The translations under genes and the position numbers were made by a program. This document shows, piece by piece, positions 1 to 8,594 of a DNA stretch of 26,555 bases; the stretch's first letter is position 1, and each line of letters begins with the position of its first letter. Origin of the DNA: JABHCC01 sp034658635 (GTDB taxonomy: Bacteria > Bacteroidota > Bacteroidia > Bacteroidales > UBA12481); assembly GCA_034658635.1 (NCBI GenBank), contig JAYEFL010000344.1, positions 1-26,555 on the forward strand, written 5' to 3'. The notes under the pieces are model-generated. The model saw only the letters and a program-made list of their open reading frames with translations, did no database searches and was not told the DNA's origin.

Positions 1-2353
1 TATCTACAACATTACGTCCTGTGCCGTGACCTTCAACACGAGTTACCTTTGGTGCATCACCAAAAGATCCCTGAATCAAGGTTCCTCCATTCTCAGGTTC
101 AATCTTATGTGGGATAACTTCGTATACTTTGATTGGTCCACCAGCACCCTTCCTACCAGCTTTATAAGGAGCTCTCTGTCCTTCAAAAGAGTCAGGATTA
201 TTCTGATCATACTTCATGAAATTATTATAAGCATAAGCAACAGCTACATAATAATATCTTTCATTATTAACCAGAGTACGAATACCACTTGCAAAAAGGT
301 CTTCCTCAACAACAAAGGTATGCTCAATACCCTGATCAGCACCAGTAGCTTCAACAACCGGGAAGTTAGCCTCTATATCAGTATTCCAGTAGAAATTAAC
401 TATACGGTCAATTCCATCACGTTTATCACACTGGAAAATCATACGGGCGTTATTAGAATTGTGCTCAGTGGCATCAGTAATCGATACTGTATGATCTTTC
501 AATTGCCATATCTGATATCCCTGGAAAACATAATTAACATCACAATCAGGTTTTGAAGAAGGACAAACAATGAAAGGATCTCTTTCAACATATTGCTCAA
601 GGTAATTATTTGAATTAGGCTTATTCCAGATATGGAAAATCAATTTTTGATCTTGTTCAATAACCGTCAGCTCAGGAGCATCTGGTCCGTCAACAACCTG
701 AAAGCAATTCTCAAACAAACGCTGTGCTTTTTCATCACTTTGCAGCATCTTGTCTACTGAAGCAAGCAAACCACCTTCATATGATCTTGCCCAAACAACA
801 CCAATAGTAATATCATTAATAGCACCAGGCTCAAGAACGAAAGGTCCTGAAGACTGAACCAAACGGCGGTCAGCAGGAGCATTTCCTTCAGTTTCTTCAG
901 TCCATACAGGCTGAGGTAAACCACCTTGTCCCCATCCACATGGGTCAGTATCACGTGGGAACATAAAGTCGGAAACAGGACCTGTTCCACCACCGGTTGG
1001 ATGACCGTTTCCGCCATAGCGCATACGCTCATTATCCTTCCAGTAGCCACGAAGATAGTTATAATGCTCAGGGGCAGATCCCGGGTCACCAGTAACACCA
1101 CCACCATTGGTATAATATAAGAATCGACGCATTCCCCAACGCTCATTATCAACAACACCATCGCCAAAGTTCAAGCCATTGATGTTTCCATTCAGGATAC
1201 ACTCGTTACAAACCAGATTGCGCTTTTCATCATAAGAAGAACAATCGTCTATACCATTAGGATCCTGGTAAGGACCTTCAAAGAAGTCCATTCCAATTGA
1301 GGGTGCATTAGCTCCGTAAGCCCAGGCCTGGCCACTTCCGTCAACAGCCTCACCATTGTAAAAATAACCTATACCCTTAGTAACGTGGCATCCTGTATAA
1401 TCATCAAATGCATAACCCAGGTCTCCATCAACATATACTCCAAAGTAGGTCTCGATCAGAGTATAAGTAGACCGGTTGATCAGTGCATAATTATAGAAAC
1501 TCATGTCGTTCATAGCATCATTGGTAGAAAACTGGAAGGCCTGCGCCCTGATTTCCATACCAATTGCTTCACCGCTAGGACCTGAGTGAGTATTACCTCT
1601 ATCATTATATACCCACCATGCTGTACCATCACCATATAAACGCGGACGTCTTAGCTCACGGGTAGTACCGCAAGGCAGAATACCATCTAAATCATAAAAT
1701 GGATAATCGCCATCGGCAGGATTATAAAATCCATCATCATTATTATCCCAGAAAGGAGCCAGGTAAAAATCATACCCTGCGGAAGCATCCGCATGTGCCG
1801 GCCAATCCAATATTATCTGGGGAATAGCATAGCCTTCGAATTCCAATCCACGATCAGCGGCAGGAGTATTATACCATGCACGGAAAGCCTCAACCTGGTA
1901 GCGAGTAATCTCGAAGGTACGGTCATATTGATAACACACCTCGACATCAGTTGTACCCCGAGCATCACCCTGCATAAGCAGCGGACCAGGCCAGTAGTTA
2001 CGAGCACCAACAAACCTAACAGCAGTCAGCTTCAACTGTCCGTTAACATCGGTACCGCCAATCCAGATACCACCTGCATAAATTGAGGTTTTACCTGAGC
2101 CCTTGGGAATTTCATACCCTGAAGAACCACCGTCGATATCTGTCCACATTACACCGGTCAGACGAATGAAGGTACGCACATTATTCAGAGAGATCTCAGT
2201 CACATTAGAACCAAGTGCACAAGCAGCTGACATGGATTTCAAATTCCTCACATCATCACTTGAAGCAGCTCCAACGTACTTTTCTGCAAAGCCTGCACTC
2301 CCAATCAGAAGGGCAAGAATTGTAATTGAAATATACTGTAGTGTTTTTTTCAT
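1..2353 (-). CDS. Large secreted surface protein, partner of TonB receptor (3' end beyond window)
   Basis: An uninterrupted minus-strand frame of 784 codons runs from an ATG at 2353 off the left edge, so the C-terminus is missing. Residues 1-23 form a signal peptide (MKKT, hydrophobic core, AGFA). The mature part is rich in Gly, Asp, Asn and aromatics and has no membrane segment. It carries blocks I recognise from large Bacteroidota surface proteins: GGIWIGGTD followed by NYWPGPL, then NDAMNDMSFYNY, then YGANAPSIGMDFF. Such proteins often end in a type IX secretion sorting domain; here that part is outside the window, so type IX export is inference. The gene starts 28 nt after the TonB receptor stop and is surely co-transcribed with it. 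It does not look like SusD: no lipobox and no TPR-like helices. Molecular function unknown. Confidence 0.85.
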   Translation of the reverse strand, partial: MKKTLQYISITILALLIGSAGFAEKYVGAASSDDVRNLKSMSAACALGSNVTEISLNNVRTFIRLTGVMWTDIDGGSSGYEIPKGSGKTSIYAGGIWIGGTDVNGQLKLTAVRFVGARNYWPGPLLMQGDARGTTDVEVCYQYDRTFEITRYQVEAFRAWYNTPAADRGLEFEGYAIPQIILDWPAHADASAGYDFYLAPFWDNNDDGFYNPADGDYPFYDLDGILPCGTTRELRRPRLYGDGTAWWVYNDRGNTHSGPSGEAIGMEIRAQAFQFSTNDAMNDMSFYNYALINRSTYTLIETYFGVYVDGDLGYAFDDYTGCHVTKGIGYFYNGEAVDGSGQAWAYGANAPSIGMDFFEGPYQDPNGIDDCSSYDEKRNLVCNECILNGNINGLNFGDGVVDNERWGMRRFLYYTNGGGVTGDPGSAPEHYNYLRGYWKDNERMRYGGNGHPTGGGTGPVSDFMFPRDTDPCGWGQGGLPQPVWTEETEGNAPADRRLVQSSGPFVLEPGAINDITIGVVWARSYEGGLLASVDKMLQSDEKAQRLFENCFQVVDGPDAPELTVIEQDQKLIFHIWNKPNSNNYLEQYVERDPFIVCPSSKPDCDVNYVFQGYQIWQLKDHTVSITDATEHNSNNARMIFQCDKRDGIDRIVNFYWNTDIEANFPVVEATGADQGIEHTFVVEEDLFASGIRTLVNNERYYYVAVAYAYNNFMKYDQNNPDSFEGQRAPYKAGRKGAGGPIKVYEVIPHKIEPENGGTLIQGSFGDAPKVTRVEGHGTGRNVVD

Positions 2354-2381
2354 TATATCACTTTTTAATTACGCTGGATGA

Positions 2382-5300
2382 TTAAAAGTTCAGAGTTAAG
2401 CCCAAACGCATAGTTCTTGGTCCGCTAAAATTATTAGTACCAAGCATGGAGTAATAATAGTACATCCTGTAAGACTCCTCATCAAGCTGACTTTGGATAT
2501 TTTGCTGCATTTTAGGCGCAGTCAGGTAACCGTTATCAAACGGATCTCCGGTTGCTGAATAAACACCATATACATTTTTTGTATTCAGCAGGTTGTCAAC
2601 ATCCAGATAAATATTGATTGAATATTGTTTACCTGAAGAATTTTTTGAATTCAGAACAATCTCTTTATCAACACGCATCTTGATGTTGGTTGTCCAAGGT
2701 AAACGAGAACCATTCATAGTACCTTTCAGTCCGGGTTCGCCTACACCGCGACTTCTGGAATACGGATAACCAGAACCTGTAATAACAGAAAAGTTGGCAC
2801 CTGCATTGGCAAGAATGTCTTTTCCAAAGAGTTGAGGCCCGTTATAAGCTTTACCATCTGCAAAGCGGAAATCCAAATTAAGATTTACCTTATGTCTTTG
2901 ATCCCAGTTCAGAGGTGCCAAAATTCTAAGGTTTGGCTGGTCAGTACGAAGCAGACTCAATTGCTGTGAAGCGCTGGAACCTGTTCCAAAAGCATACGCC
3001 AGTGTATAGTTTAATCTCAATGAAATATTACCGGTTCTTCTCAGGTCATAAGAAACTGAGAAACCTTTAGAAGTACCAAAGTCAATATTTCCATAAGTGA
3101 AGTAATTTACAGGGAAAGCTCCGAGCATTCTGATTGCCTGTTGCATATCACGTTGCTCACGATAGTAAGCAGCAATCTTCAGAGATGAAGAATTGGTTAG
3201 CTTTTGCTGGAATCCTAACTCATAGTCAATAGTTTTCTCAGGAAGCAAATTTGGATTTGTCATAGTTGCACCTGGTCGTTGCGCAAGGAACAGATACTGA
3301 TCAGGGTTAAAAGAACCACCCGGACGCTTTGAAAGAACGTCATAATGCGCAAAGAATAAGGCTTCATCAGAAATAGGAAAGGAGAAAGAGATACGTGGCA
3401 TAACCACCACCTGAGGAGTATAATCTTCGAATGCATCAGCTGTAATCTCATTAACCTGAACCTGATCAGGATTTACCAGATAAGGAGCTACACCTGTTGA
3501 AGAAGCAATCAAATCAGGATCCTGTATCTCAACACCCTGAGCATTATACCACTGATCAGCATCACGATAACCATTAATAGTTGACGGATCTGAAGCATCA
3601 TCAACATAAACGACGAAATCATCGCCCATATTTGTTGGGTGCGAACCACCAGGGTTCATACTGCCAGCAACATCACTAACCTTTTTGGTCAGGTATAAAG
3701 AATAAGGATCTGATAAAACGTGCGTGTTGTTGTCAAAACGGTCAACACGAACTCCAATATTGAAGATCAGGTCGTTGAATGCAAATTTATCCTGAATATA
3801 ACCAGCAGCATAAATCGGCTGACTCGGAGCGATCAAACGCTTATAGAATCCATTTTCATCTTTTTCAGTGAAATAGTCCTCAAAAGTTGGCTTTTCAGTC
3901 AGACGATTACCATACAAGTCGTATCCTCTGTATCCAACAATTGGTGATCCCTGGTTCAACAATTCATCAGGAGCAAAATAAGTAAGATCAAATTCGCTTG
4001 GATCTAAGGCCCAGATATCAATCCAGTCTGTTCCGTTTTTGGCCAGACCAAGATGCTCACGAAGCTTGGCATCAAACTGAGATTGATCACCTTCATTATA
4101 CTGTCTGTTATATCGAATAGTATCCATGAAAACTCCATTATCATCATAAACAGGAAGAGGATTACTCCAGTCCAGGAACTCAATATGCTTGTTTGTTTGT
4201 TCACGGGCCAGATTCCACATGCCGAAGGCATTAATGTTCCAGCTTCTGTTATCTCGTTGCTCAAATTCAAAACCGAAAGAAATTTCATGGTCTTTTATAT
4301 CAGCAGCACCTGAAGCAGAAATACTGAATCGTTTGGTATCTCCAAGTCCGTATCCGGTAATCTGGCGACCTGGCAGGTTGTAAAAGCCATAGGCAGTGCC
4401 AAGGTTTCCTCCATTCAGCAGGCCTCCACCATTAACAACCTGAGTACGGTTCTCATAGTGACCTACAGGATCATCAAAGAAACTGTAGTACTGAGAAGTA
4501 TAGGCTGCTAATTCAGGATTATGCTCGCTTGGTGTAAAATCATAAAGAATATCTTTATAATTATTCATAACCCAGACACCATTTGGATAACCAGTAACAG
4601 TATCAGAGAATTCAAATGTTTCAATTTTGGTTGTTTCGAAGGTTCCTACATGTCCGTAATTCCATAAATCCGTACCATGACGCGCAGACTCATTCCATGA
4701 CAATTGATGCTCGTACAAAGCTTCGACCTTATAGTATGCATTTTTAATCAGAGATGCAGAGGCCTGGTCCTGAGATGGGCTTCGATCGCTAAAACGTTGA
4801 GTAAAGCGTCCCCATAAACGGTATTGGTATCCGTAATTACGTCCGTTATTCTCCCAGTTAAACATTGAGTTACCCCCATTAAAACCGGTATTATCATAAG
4901 CTGAAAAGAACCCACCAACAGTCAGTGTTACATTATCACTGGCGTTTAAGGTAAGTTTACCAGAAAAATGCATGTTTTTAGTACTGGTATTCTGATGCAC
5001 CCAAGATCTGGTAAATGCAGTTGAATCAAGATATTCAGCAGCATCATGAACAACACCGGTAGAGCTTGGAACAATAGGGTTTTGAATCAGCTCGGCAATA
5101 ACCTCAGGCTTGGCAACATACGTGTCAGTCCAGTGCCGCCGTGGATTACGATTGTAGGTAAAATCAGCTGCCACAAAGTAGCCCATAATTGTTTTCTTAC
5201 GTCCGTCAGGCATCTTCTTTGAAAATAGCGGGCCAGAAAGGTTGAAGGCACCAAGGCTACGACCATAAAGGTCGAGCAACTCAGAAGTTTCAGCTTCCAT

Positions 5301-5996
5301 CCCACCAAAGAAGAGAGGAGTAGCACCCTTTGTAGTAATACTAACGATACCTCCTGTTACGTCGCCATACTTGGCTGACATGCCCCCGGTAATCACCTGT
5401 ACCTGTTCCTGGGCAGCCTTTGGGATACTTAAACTACCCAAAACACGAATACCGTCAACGTAAGTTACGTTACCACCTCGAGCTCCACGAATACTACCAA
5501 CGCCATTACCATCACGGGAAGAAACCCCAGCAACGGAAGAAGCAATGGAAAGCACTGATCGTCCCGGCATTTTTTCAATATCTTCAGCAGTTACTGTTTC
5601 ACCCGTCTGGGTGTTGTCCTTATCGATCAGAGGCACTTTATAAGCCACGATCTGAACCTCAGCCATCTGCTCTGTCTTGGTTAACAACTCTAAATCCATA
5701 AAGCGAATCACGTCAGCTTTCAACAATACACGCTCGGTCTCAAGAGCCTGGTAGCCCACAGCACTGGCTTTTACAGTCCATGTACCTGGAGGCAAAAGTT
5801 TGATCGTGTATTTTCCGTCAAAGTCTGAAGCGGTACCGCCTAAGATGGTTTCACCACTGGTGACTACCACGTTTGCAAACGGGATAGCCTCCCCGGTGCT
5901 CTTGTCTCTCACTATCCCCTTGAGGGAAGTAGACTGAGCAATTGCACCATTCGCTGCTATAACAGCAAATACTAATAGGAGTAATTTTCGAAACAT
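2382..5996 (-). CDS. TonB-dependent outer-membrane receptor with N-terminal carboxypeptidase-regulatory-like domain
   Basis: 1204 residues. Residues 1-21 are a signal peptide ending ANGAIAQ. Residues 24-105 form a carboxypeptidase-regulatory-like beta sandwich (LKGIVRDKSTGEAIPFANV, GKYTIKLLPPG). Residues about 125-225 are the plug (GSIRGARGGNVTYVDGIRV, GGMSAKYGDVTGGIVSI). The rest is a long beta barrel ending in an aromatic residue (LGLTLNF), as expected for BAM-inserted proteins. It should import a ligand across the outer membrane using TonB/ExbBD energy. The substrate cannot be read from the sequence, and there is no SusD lipoprotein beside it, so a classic glycan-uptake SusCD pair is unlikely. 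I chose the ATG at 5996 over the TTG two codons upstream because it gives a normal signal peptide. It is the first gene of a pair with the large secreted protein downstream. Confidence 0.93.
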   Translation of the reverse strand: MFRKLLLLVFAVIAANGAIAQSTSLKGIVRDKSTGEAIPFANVVVTSGETILGGTASDFDGKYTIKLLPPGTWTVKASAVGYQALETERVLLKADVIRFMDLELLTKTEQMAEVQIVAYKVPLIDKDNTQTGETVTAEDIEKMPGRSVLSIASSVAGVSSRDGNGVGSIRGARGGNVTYVDGIRVLGSLSIPKAAQEQVQVITGGMSAKYGDVTGGIVSITTKGATPLFFGGMEAETSELLDLYGRSLGAFNLSGPLFSKKMPDGRKKTIMGYFVAADFTYNRNPRRHWTDTYVAKPEVIAELIQNPIVPSSTGVVHDAAEYLDSTAFTRSWVHQNTSTKNMHFSGKLTLNASDNVTLTVGGFFSAYDNTGFNGGNSMFNWENNGRNYGYQYRLWGRFTQRFSDRSPSQDQASASLIKNAYYKVEALYEHQLSWNESARHGTDLWNYGHVGTFETTKIETFEFSDTVTGYPNGVWVMNNYKDILYDFTPSEHNPELAAYTSQYYSFFDDPVGHYENRTQVVNGGGLLNGGNLGTAYGFYNLPGRQITGYGLGDTKRFSISASGAADIKDHEISFGFEFEQRDNRSWNINAFGMWNLAREQTNKHIEFLDWSNPLPVYDDNGVFMDTIRYNRQYNEGDQSQFDAKLREHLGLAKNGTDWIDIWALDPSEFDLTYFAPDELLNQGSPIVGYRGYDLYGNRLTEKPTFEDYFTEKDENGFYKRLIAPSQPIYAAGYIQDKFAFNDLIFNIGVRVDRFDNNTHVLSDPYSLYLTKKVSDVAGSMNPGGSHPTNMGDDFVVYVDDASDPSTINGYRDADQWYNAQGVEIQDPDLIASSTGVAPYLVNPDQVQVNEITADAFEDYTPQVVVMPRISFSFPISDEALFFAHYDVLSKRPGGSFNPDQYLFLAQRPGATMTNPNLLPEKTIDYELGFQQKLTNSSSLKIAAYYREQRDMQQAIRMLGAFPVNYFTYGNIDFGTSKGFSVSYDLRRTGNISLRLNYTLAYAFGTGSSASQQLSLLRTDQPNLRILAPLNWDQRHKVNLNLDFRFADGKAYNGPQLFGKDILANAGANFSVITGSGYPYSRSRGVGEPGLKGTMNGSRLPWTTNIKMRVDKEIVLNSKNSSGKQYSINIYLDVDNLLNTKNVYGVYSATGDPFDNGYLTAPKMQQNIQSQLDEESYRMYYYYSMLGTNNFSGPRTMRLGLTLNF

Positions 5997-6052
5997 AATC
6001 AAGTATTTGTGATTAATTACAATATTTCCATAGCTCTACTTTGTAGAAGCCG

Positions 6053-6084
6053 TAAATGTATATATTATCACATGAATTTGCCAA
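6053..6084 (-). promoter_or_regulatory. Possible promoter for the TonB receptor operon
   Basis: On the minus strand, TTG at 6082-6084 is followed after 21 nt by TACATTTA at 6053-6060, one mismatch from the Bacteroidota -7 box TAnnTTTG. It lies 56 nt upstream of the receptor ATG. The match is imperfect, so this is a weak call. Confidence 0.3.
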
Positions 6085-6087
6085 CAA

Positions 6088-6114
6088 TTTGTCGACAAAA
6101 AACATGTTGTACAA
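6088..6114. promoter_or_regulatory. Two TTGT..ACAA dyads upstream of TonB operon, possible operator
   Basis: A perfect 12-bp palindrome TTTGTCGACAAA (6088-6099) is followed 7 bp later by a perfect 8-bp palindrome TTGTACAA (6107-6114). Both share TTGT/ACAA half-sites and sit just upstream of the candidate promoter of the receptor gene. A regulator site is inference; short AT-rich palindromes can occur by chance. Confidence 0.3.
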
Positions 6115-6118
6115 TAAG

Positions 6119-6553
6119 TCAAAAGTATTTGCGCTCTAAGATTGCAGAATATATGACTGCATTCCGAAGATCGAATTCTGAAACCTGCACCAACTCATCA
6201 TCAGAATCATCAACAGGTTCTTCGAATTTATCCTTTGGCAAATCCTCATTTGTTTCCTCACTAACATTGTCAAAAAACGCCTCATCAACGCGGAGACTAT
6301 CAGTAAACAAGGGGGGTGGGGCTTCTTGCGGGTAAGCATTATTGTCAACAGTGTTTTGATCAAATACACTGCTTTCATTCTGGCCAAAAAACTCTTCCAG
6401 CAAGCCGGGGGGAGAACCTCCATCATCATCACCATCCTCTTCAATCTCAGCCGAAATTTTCTGCGCCTGTGCTTTCTTTTTTTTGTTTGCTTGCGCAACC
6501 AAAAAGACCAAGCCGAGAATTATGTAGACAATGGTATCGATGCCGAAGTCCAT
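6119..6553 (-). CDS. Small acidic protein with N-terminal membrane anchor, unknown function
   Basis: 144 residues from the ATG at 6553; the TTG three codons upstream is a poorer start. Residues about 6-23 form one hydrophobic helix (IDTIVYIILGLVFLVAQ), followed at once by a Lys cluster (NKKKK), so the remainder should be cytoplasmic by the positive-inside rule. Residues 35 onward are strongly acidic (EIEEDGDDDGG, DDSDDELVQ) with Pro/Gly stretches and are probably disordered. I do not recognise a domain. The gene lies 122 nt upstream of the TonB receptor in the same direction but has its own well-matched promoter, so a functional link to the receptor is not established. It resembles the small anchored hypothetical proteins common in Bacteroidota genomes. 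Confidence 0.7.
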   Translation of the reverse strand: MDFGIDTIVYIILGLVFLVAQANKKKKAQAQKISAEIEEDGDDDGGSPPGLLEEFFGQNESSVFDQNTVDNNAYPQEAPPPLFTDSLRVDEAFFDNVSEETNEDLPKDKFEEPVDDSDDELVQVSEFDLRNAVIYSAILERKYF

Positions 6554-6559
6554 GCTTTT

Positions 6560-6590
6560 CAAATTTAGTTCAAACTATTCGAATTACAAA
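6560..6590 (-). promoter_or_regulatory. Bacteroidota-type promoter of the small acidic membrane protein
   Basis: On the minus strand, TTTG at 6587-6590, a 19-nt spacer, and TAAATTTG at 6560-6567 match the consensus TTTG-N19-21-TAnnTTTG exactly. The -7 box ends only 6 nt before the ATG at 6553, leaving almost no room for a leader. Confidence 0.6.
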
Positions 6591-6641
6591 AAAAATAATT
6601 TTTTGGAAATAATTAGCTATTAAAAGCGTTATTTTCGCATA

Positions 6642-7100
6642 ATGTCAGCATTATTCCATCATCGTGTAGCTTTTCGGCTTCTGATTTCAGCCGCGTTTTT
6701 GCTTTTTGCTTCATCTTGCGGTCGTGAACAACAAATACCTGTTCCCTATGTGCCGGTGAATTATACCGTATATCTGAGTAATCCTTCCAATGACCATCTC
6801 CTTGTGCCTGGTGGATATCTGATCATTCCTGATCAGGGGAACCTGGGTATAATACTATATAGACGAAGCTTTGGTGACTCCAAAGATTTTGTGGCTTACG
6901 ACCTGACTTGCACACATGAACCTGATGGTACCTGCGCAGTATTCGTTGATGATTCAGAATTCTACCTCGAATGCCCTTGTTGCGGATCAAAGTTTTCCAT
7001 TTATGACGGATTTCCTACTCAGGAACACGGACCAGCGCGTTGGCAACTGAAAGAATACGAAACCTCTTTCAATGGAAATACGGTAAGGATTTATAATTGA
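6642..7100 (+). CDS. Rieske-like [2Fe-2S] lipoprotein with atypical ligand
   Basis: 152 residues. The N-terminus is a lipoprotein signal: hydrophobic residues 11-23, then FASSC with C26 as the likely lipidated Cys. The C-terminal half has the two Rieske boxes: C90-T-H92, and CPCCGSKF at 111-118. In canonical Rieske proteins the second box is CPCHGS and its His is a cluster ligand; here that position is C114. C98 and C113 occupy the usual disulphide positions. A cluster here would therefore have Cys3His ligation, or the domain may not bind a normal cluster. The likely role is a periplasmic or membrane-attached redox protein; the partner is unknown. No respiratory gene is adjacent. A TATTTTCG sequence near 6630 is one mismatch from a -7 box, but no good -33 is seen. 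Confidence 0.8.
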   Translation: MSALFHHRVAFRLLISAAFLLFASSCGREQQIPVPYVPVNYTVYLSNPSNDHLLVPGGYLIIPDQGNLGIILYRRSFGDSKDFVAYDLTCTHEPDGTCAVFVDDSEFYLECPCCGSKFSIYDGFPTQEHGPARWQLKEYETSFNGNTVRIYN

Positions 7101-7112
7101 TTCGTGCAAAAA

Positions 7113-7138
7113 GGGCCGACACATTGGTCTGCCCCTAC
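7113..7138 (-). repeat. REP-like hairpin, probable terminator for ahcY
   Basis: Arms GGGCCGAC (7113-7120) and GTCTGCCC (7127-7134) flank the loop acattg; one stem position is mismatched. CTAC follows on the plus strand. Read on the minus strand, the hairpin is followed by TTTTTGC, so it can act as a terminator about 30 nt after the ahcY stop. A near-identical copy with perfect arms lies at 11542-11567, again between convergent genes. The heptamer TATGCCT occurs twice in tandem at 7154-7167 and runs into the ahcY stop codon. Confidence 0.7.
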
Positions 7139-7166
7139 TTTTTACTTTTGCCCTATGCCTTATGCC

Positions 7167-8570
7167 TTAATACCGGTAATGTTCTGGTTTATAAGGACCC
7201 TCTTTTTTAATTCCCAAATAGGCAGCCTGCTCATCGCTTAATTTGGTGAGTTTTACTCCCACATGATCCAAATGCAAACGTGCCACCTCCTCATCTAAAT
7301 ATTTTGGTAAGCGGTACACTCCTAACTCATAATCCTTTTTCCAAAGATCAATCTGAGCAAGTGTCTGATTGGTAAAGGAATTACTCATCACAAAACTTGG
7401 ATGTCCTGTTGCACAGCCAAGGTTTACGAGCCGGCCTTCTGCTAAAAGAATAATTGAATGTCCGTCAGCAAAATGATACTGATCTACCTGAGGCTTAATA
7501 GTTTCACGTCGTATTGCCGGATCATTATCCATCGGAGCAACCTGTATTTCATTATCGAAATGGCCAATATTACATACGATCGCTTTGTCTTTCATCTTCC
7601 GCATGTGATCCAGCCGGATTACATCTTTGTTTCCGGTAGTAGTAACATAAATGTCACCCTCATTCAATGCACTTTCTATAGTTTTTACTTCAAACCCTTC
7701 CATAGAGGCTTGCAGTGCGCAGATCGGATCAATTTCTGTTACTATCACACGGGCCCCGTAACTCTTCATTGATTTGGCACAGCCTTTCCCTACATCCCCG
7801 TATCCACAAACGACAATAACTTTTCCAGCCAGCATGATATCAGTTGCCCTTTTTATTCCATCAGCTAATGATTCACGACAGCCATATAGATTATCGAATT
7901 TAGACTTGGTTACAGAGTCGTTCACATTTATTGCAGGAAATAAAAGCTGATTATTCTCCAACATTTGATATAAACGGTGCACGCCGGTGGTAGTTTCTTC
8001 AGATACTCCCCTGACTTCACTTGCAATTCTTGTCCATTTGTCGGGATTTTGCGAATAGGTTTCTTTCAGGTTATTAATCATGGCAATAAAATCGGCCTCA
8101 GCATTTTCTTCCAACTTAAGCTCTCCCTTGCTTTTCTCAATATCTACCCCAAAATGGACCATCATCGTGGCATCTCCACCGTCATCAACAATAATCTGAG
8201 GACCAAGATCTCCCGGGAAAGACAGGGCCTGATTTGCACACCACCAATACTCATCTAAAGTTTCGCCCTTCCAGGCAAAAACCGGTACTCCTGCCGCAGC
8301 AATAGCAGCAGCAGCATGGTCCTGAGTGGAAAAAATATTACAACTTGCCCAGCGAACATCAGCTCCGAGTTCAACAAGAGTTTCAATCAAAACAGCAGTT
8401 TGAATCGTCATATGAAGAGATCCCATGATCCGGGCAGCTTTCAGAGGTTTGATTTTCCCATACCGAGCCCTCAAAGCCATAAGTCCGGGCATTTCGGCTT
8501 CTGCCAACTCAATTTCTTTTCTTCCCCACTTTGCCAGGGATATATCTTTCACTTTGAAATCCATGTTCAT
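7167..8570 (-). CDS. ahcY: Adenosylhomocysteinase (S-adenosylhomocysteine hydrolase)
   Basis: 467 residues, full length for the bacterial form. The enzyme reversibly splits S-adenosylhomocysteine into adenosine and homocysteine in the cytoplasm, removing the product inhibitor of methyltransferases. Visible signatures: SLHMTIQTAVL (51-61), the NAD-binding loop GYGDVGKG (256-263), NIGHFDNEI, and the conserved C-terminus ending PEHYRY. The roughly 35-residue insert around 147-182 (ELKLEENAEADF to NPDKWTRI) is typical of many bacterial forms and absent from mammalian ones. The start at 8570 is preceded by AGGA; a second ATG two codons later is possible. It lies 24 nt behind ribF in the same direction, so the two are probably co-transcribed, and that spacing leaves no room for an SAH riboswitch. 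A REP-like hairpin follows the gene. Confidence 0.97.
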   Translation of the reverse strand: MNMDFKVKDISLAKWGRKEIELAEAEMPGLMALRARYGKIKPLKAARIMGSLHMTIQTAVLIETLVELGADVRWASCNIFSTQDHAAAAIAAAGVPVFAWKGETLDEYWWCANQALSFPGDLGPQIIVDDGGDATMMVHFGVDIEKSKGELKLEENAEADFIAMINNLKETYSQNPDKWTRIASEVRGVSEETTTGVHRLYQMLENNQLLFPAINVNDSVTKSKFDNLYGCRESLADGIKRATDIMLAGKVIVVCGYGDVGKGCAKSMKSYGARVIVTEIDPICALQASMEGFEVKTIESALNEGDIYVTTTGNKDVIRLDHMRKMKDKAIVCNIGHFDNEIQVAPMDNDPAIRRETIKPQVDQYHFADGHSIILLAEGRLVNLGCATGHPSFVMSNSFTNQTLAQIDLWKKDYELGVYRLPKYLDEEVARLHLDHVGVKLTKLSDEQAAYLGIKKEGPYKPEHYRY

Positions 8571-8594
8571 CTATCCTAAGTTTTAATATCGTTA

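Noticed and set aside
26..2381. Several plus-strand open frames opposite the large secreted protein (for example 26-556, 1793-2086, 2103-2381)
   Set aside because: The minus strand holds one continuous 784-codon frame with a signal peptide and family motifs; the plus-strand frames have no recognisable domain.
2382..5996. SusC/SusD polysaccharide-utilisation locus
   Set aside because: No SusD-like lipoprotein, glycoside hydrolase or hybrid sensor is adjacent; the neighbour is a different secreted family.
5997..6002. TTG start two codons upstream for the TonB receptor, and likewise TTG at 6562 for the small acidic protein
   Set aside because: An in-frame ATG follows within three codons and gives a normal signal peptide or membrane helix.
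8571..8594. SAH riboswitch upstream of ahcY
   Set aside because: Only 24 nt separate ribF and ahcY, too short for the aptamer.
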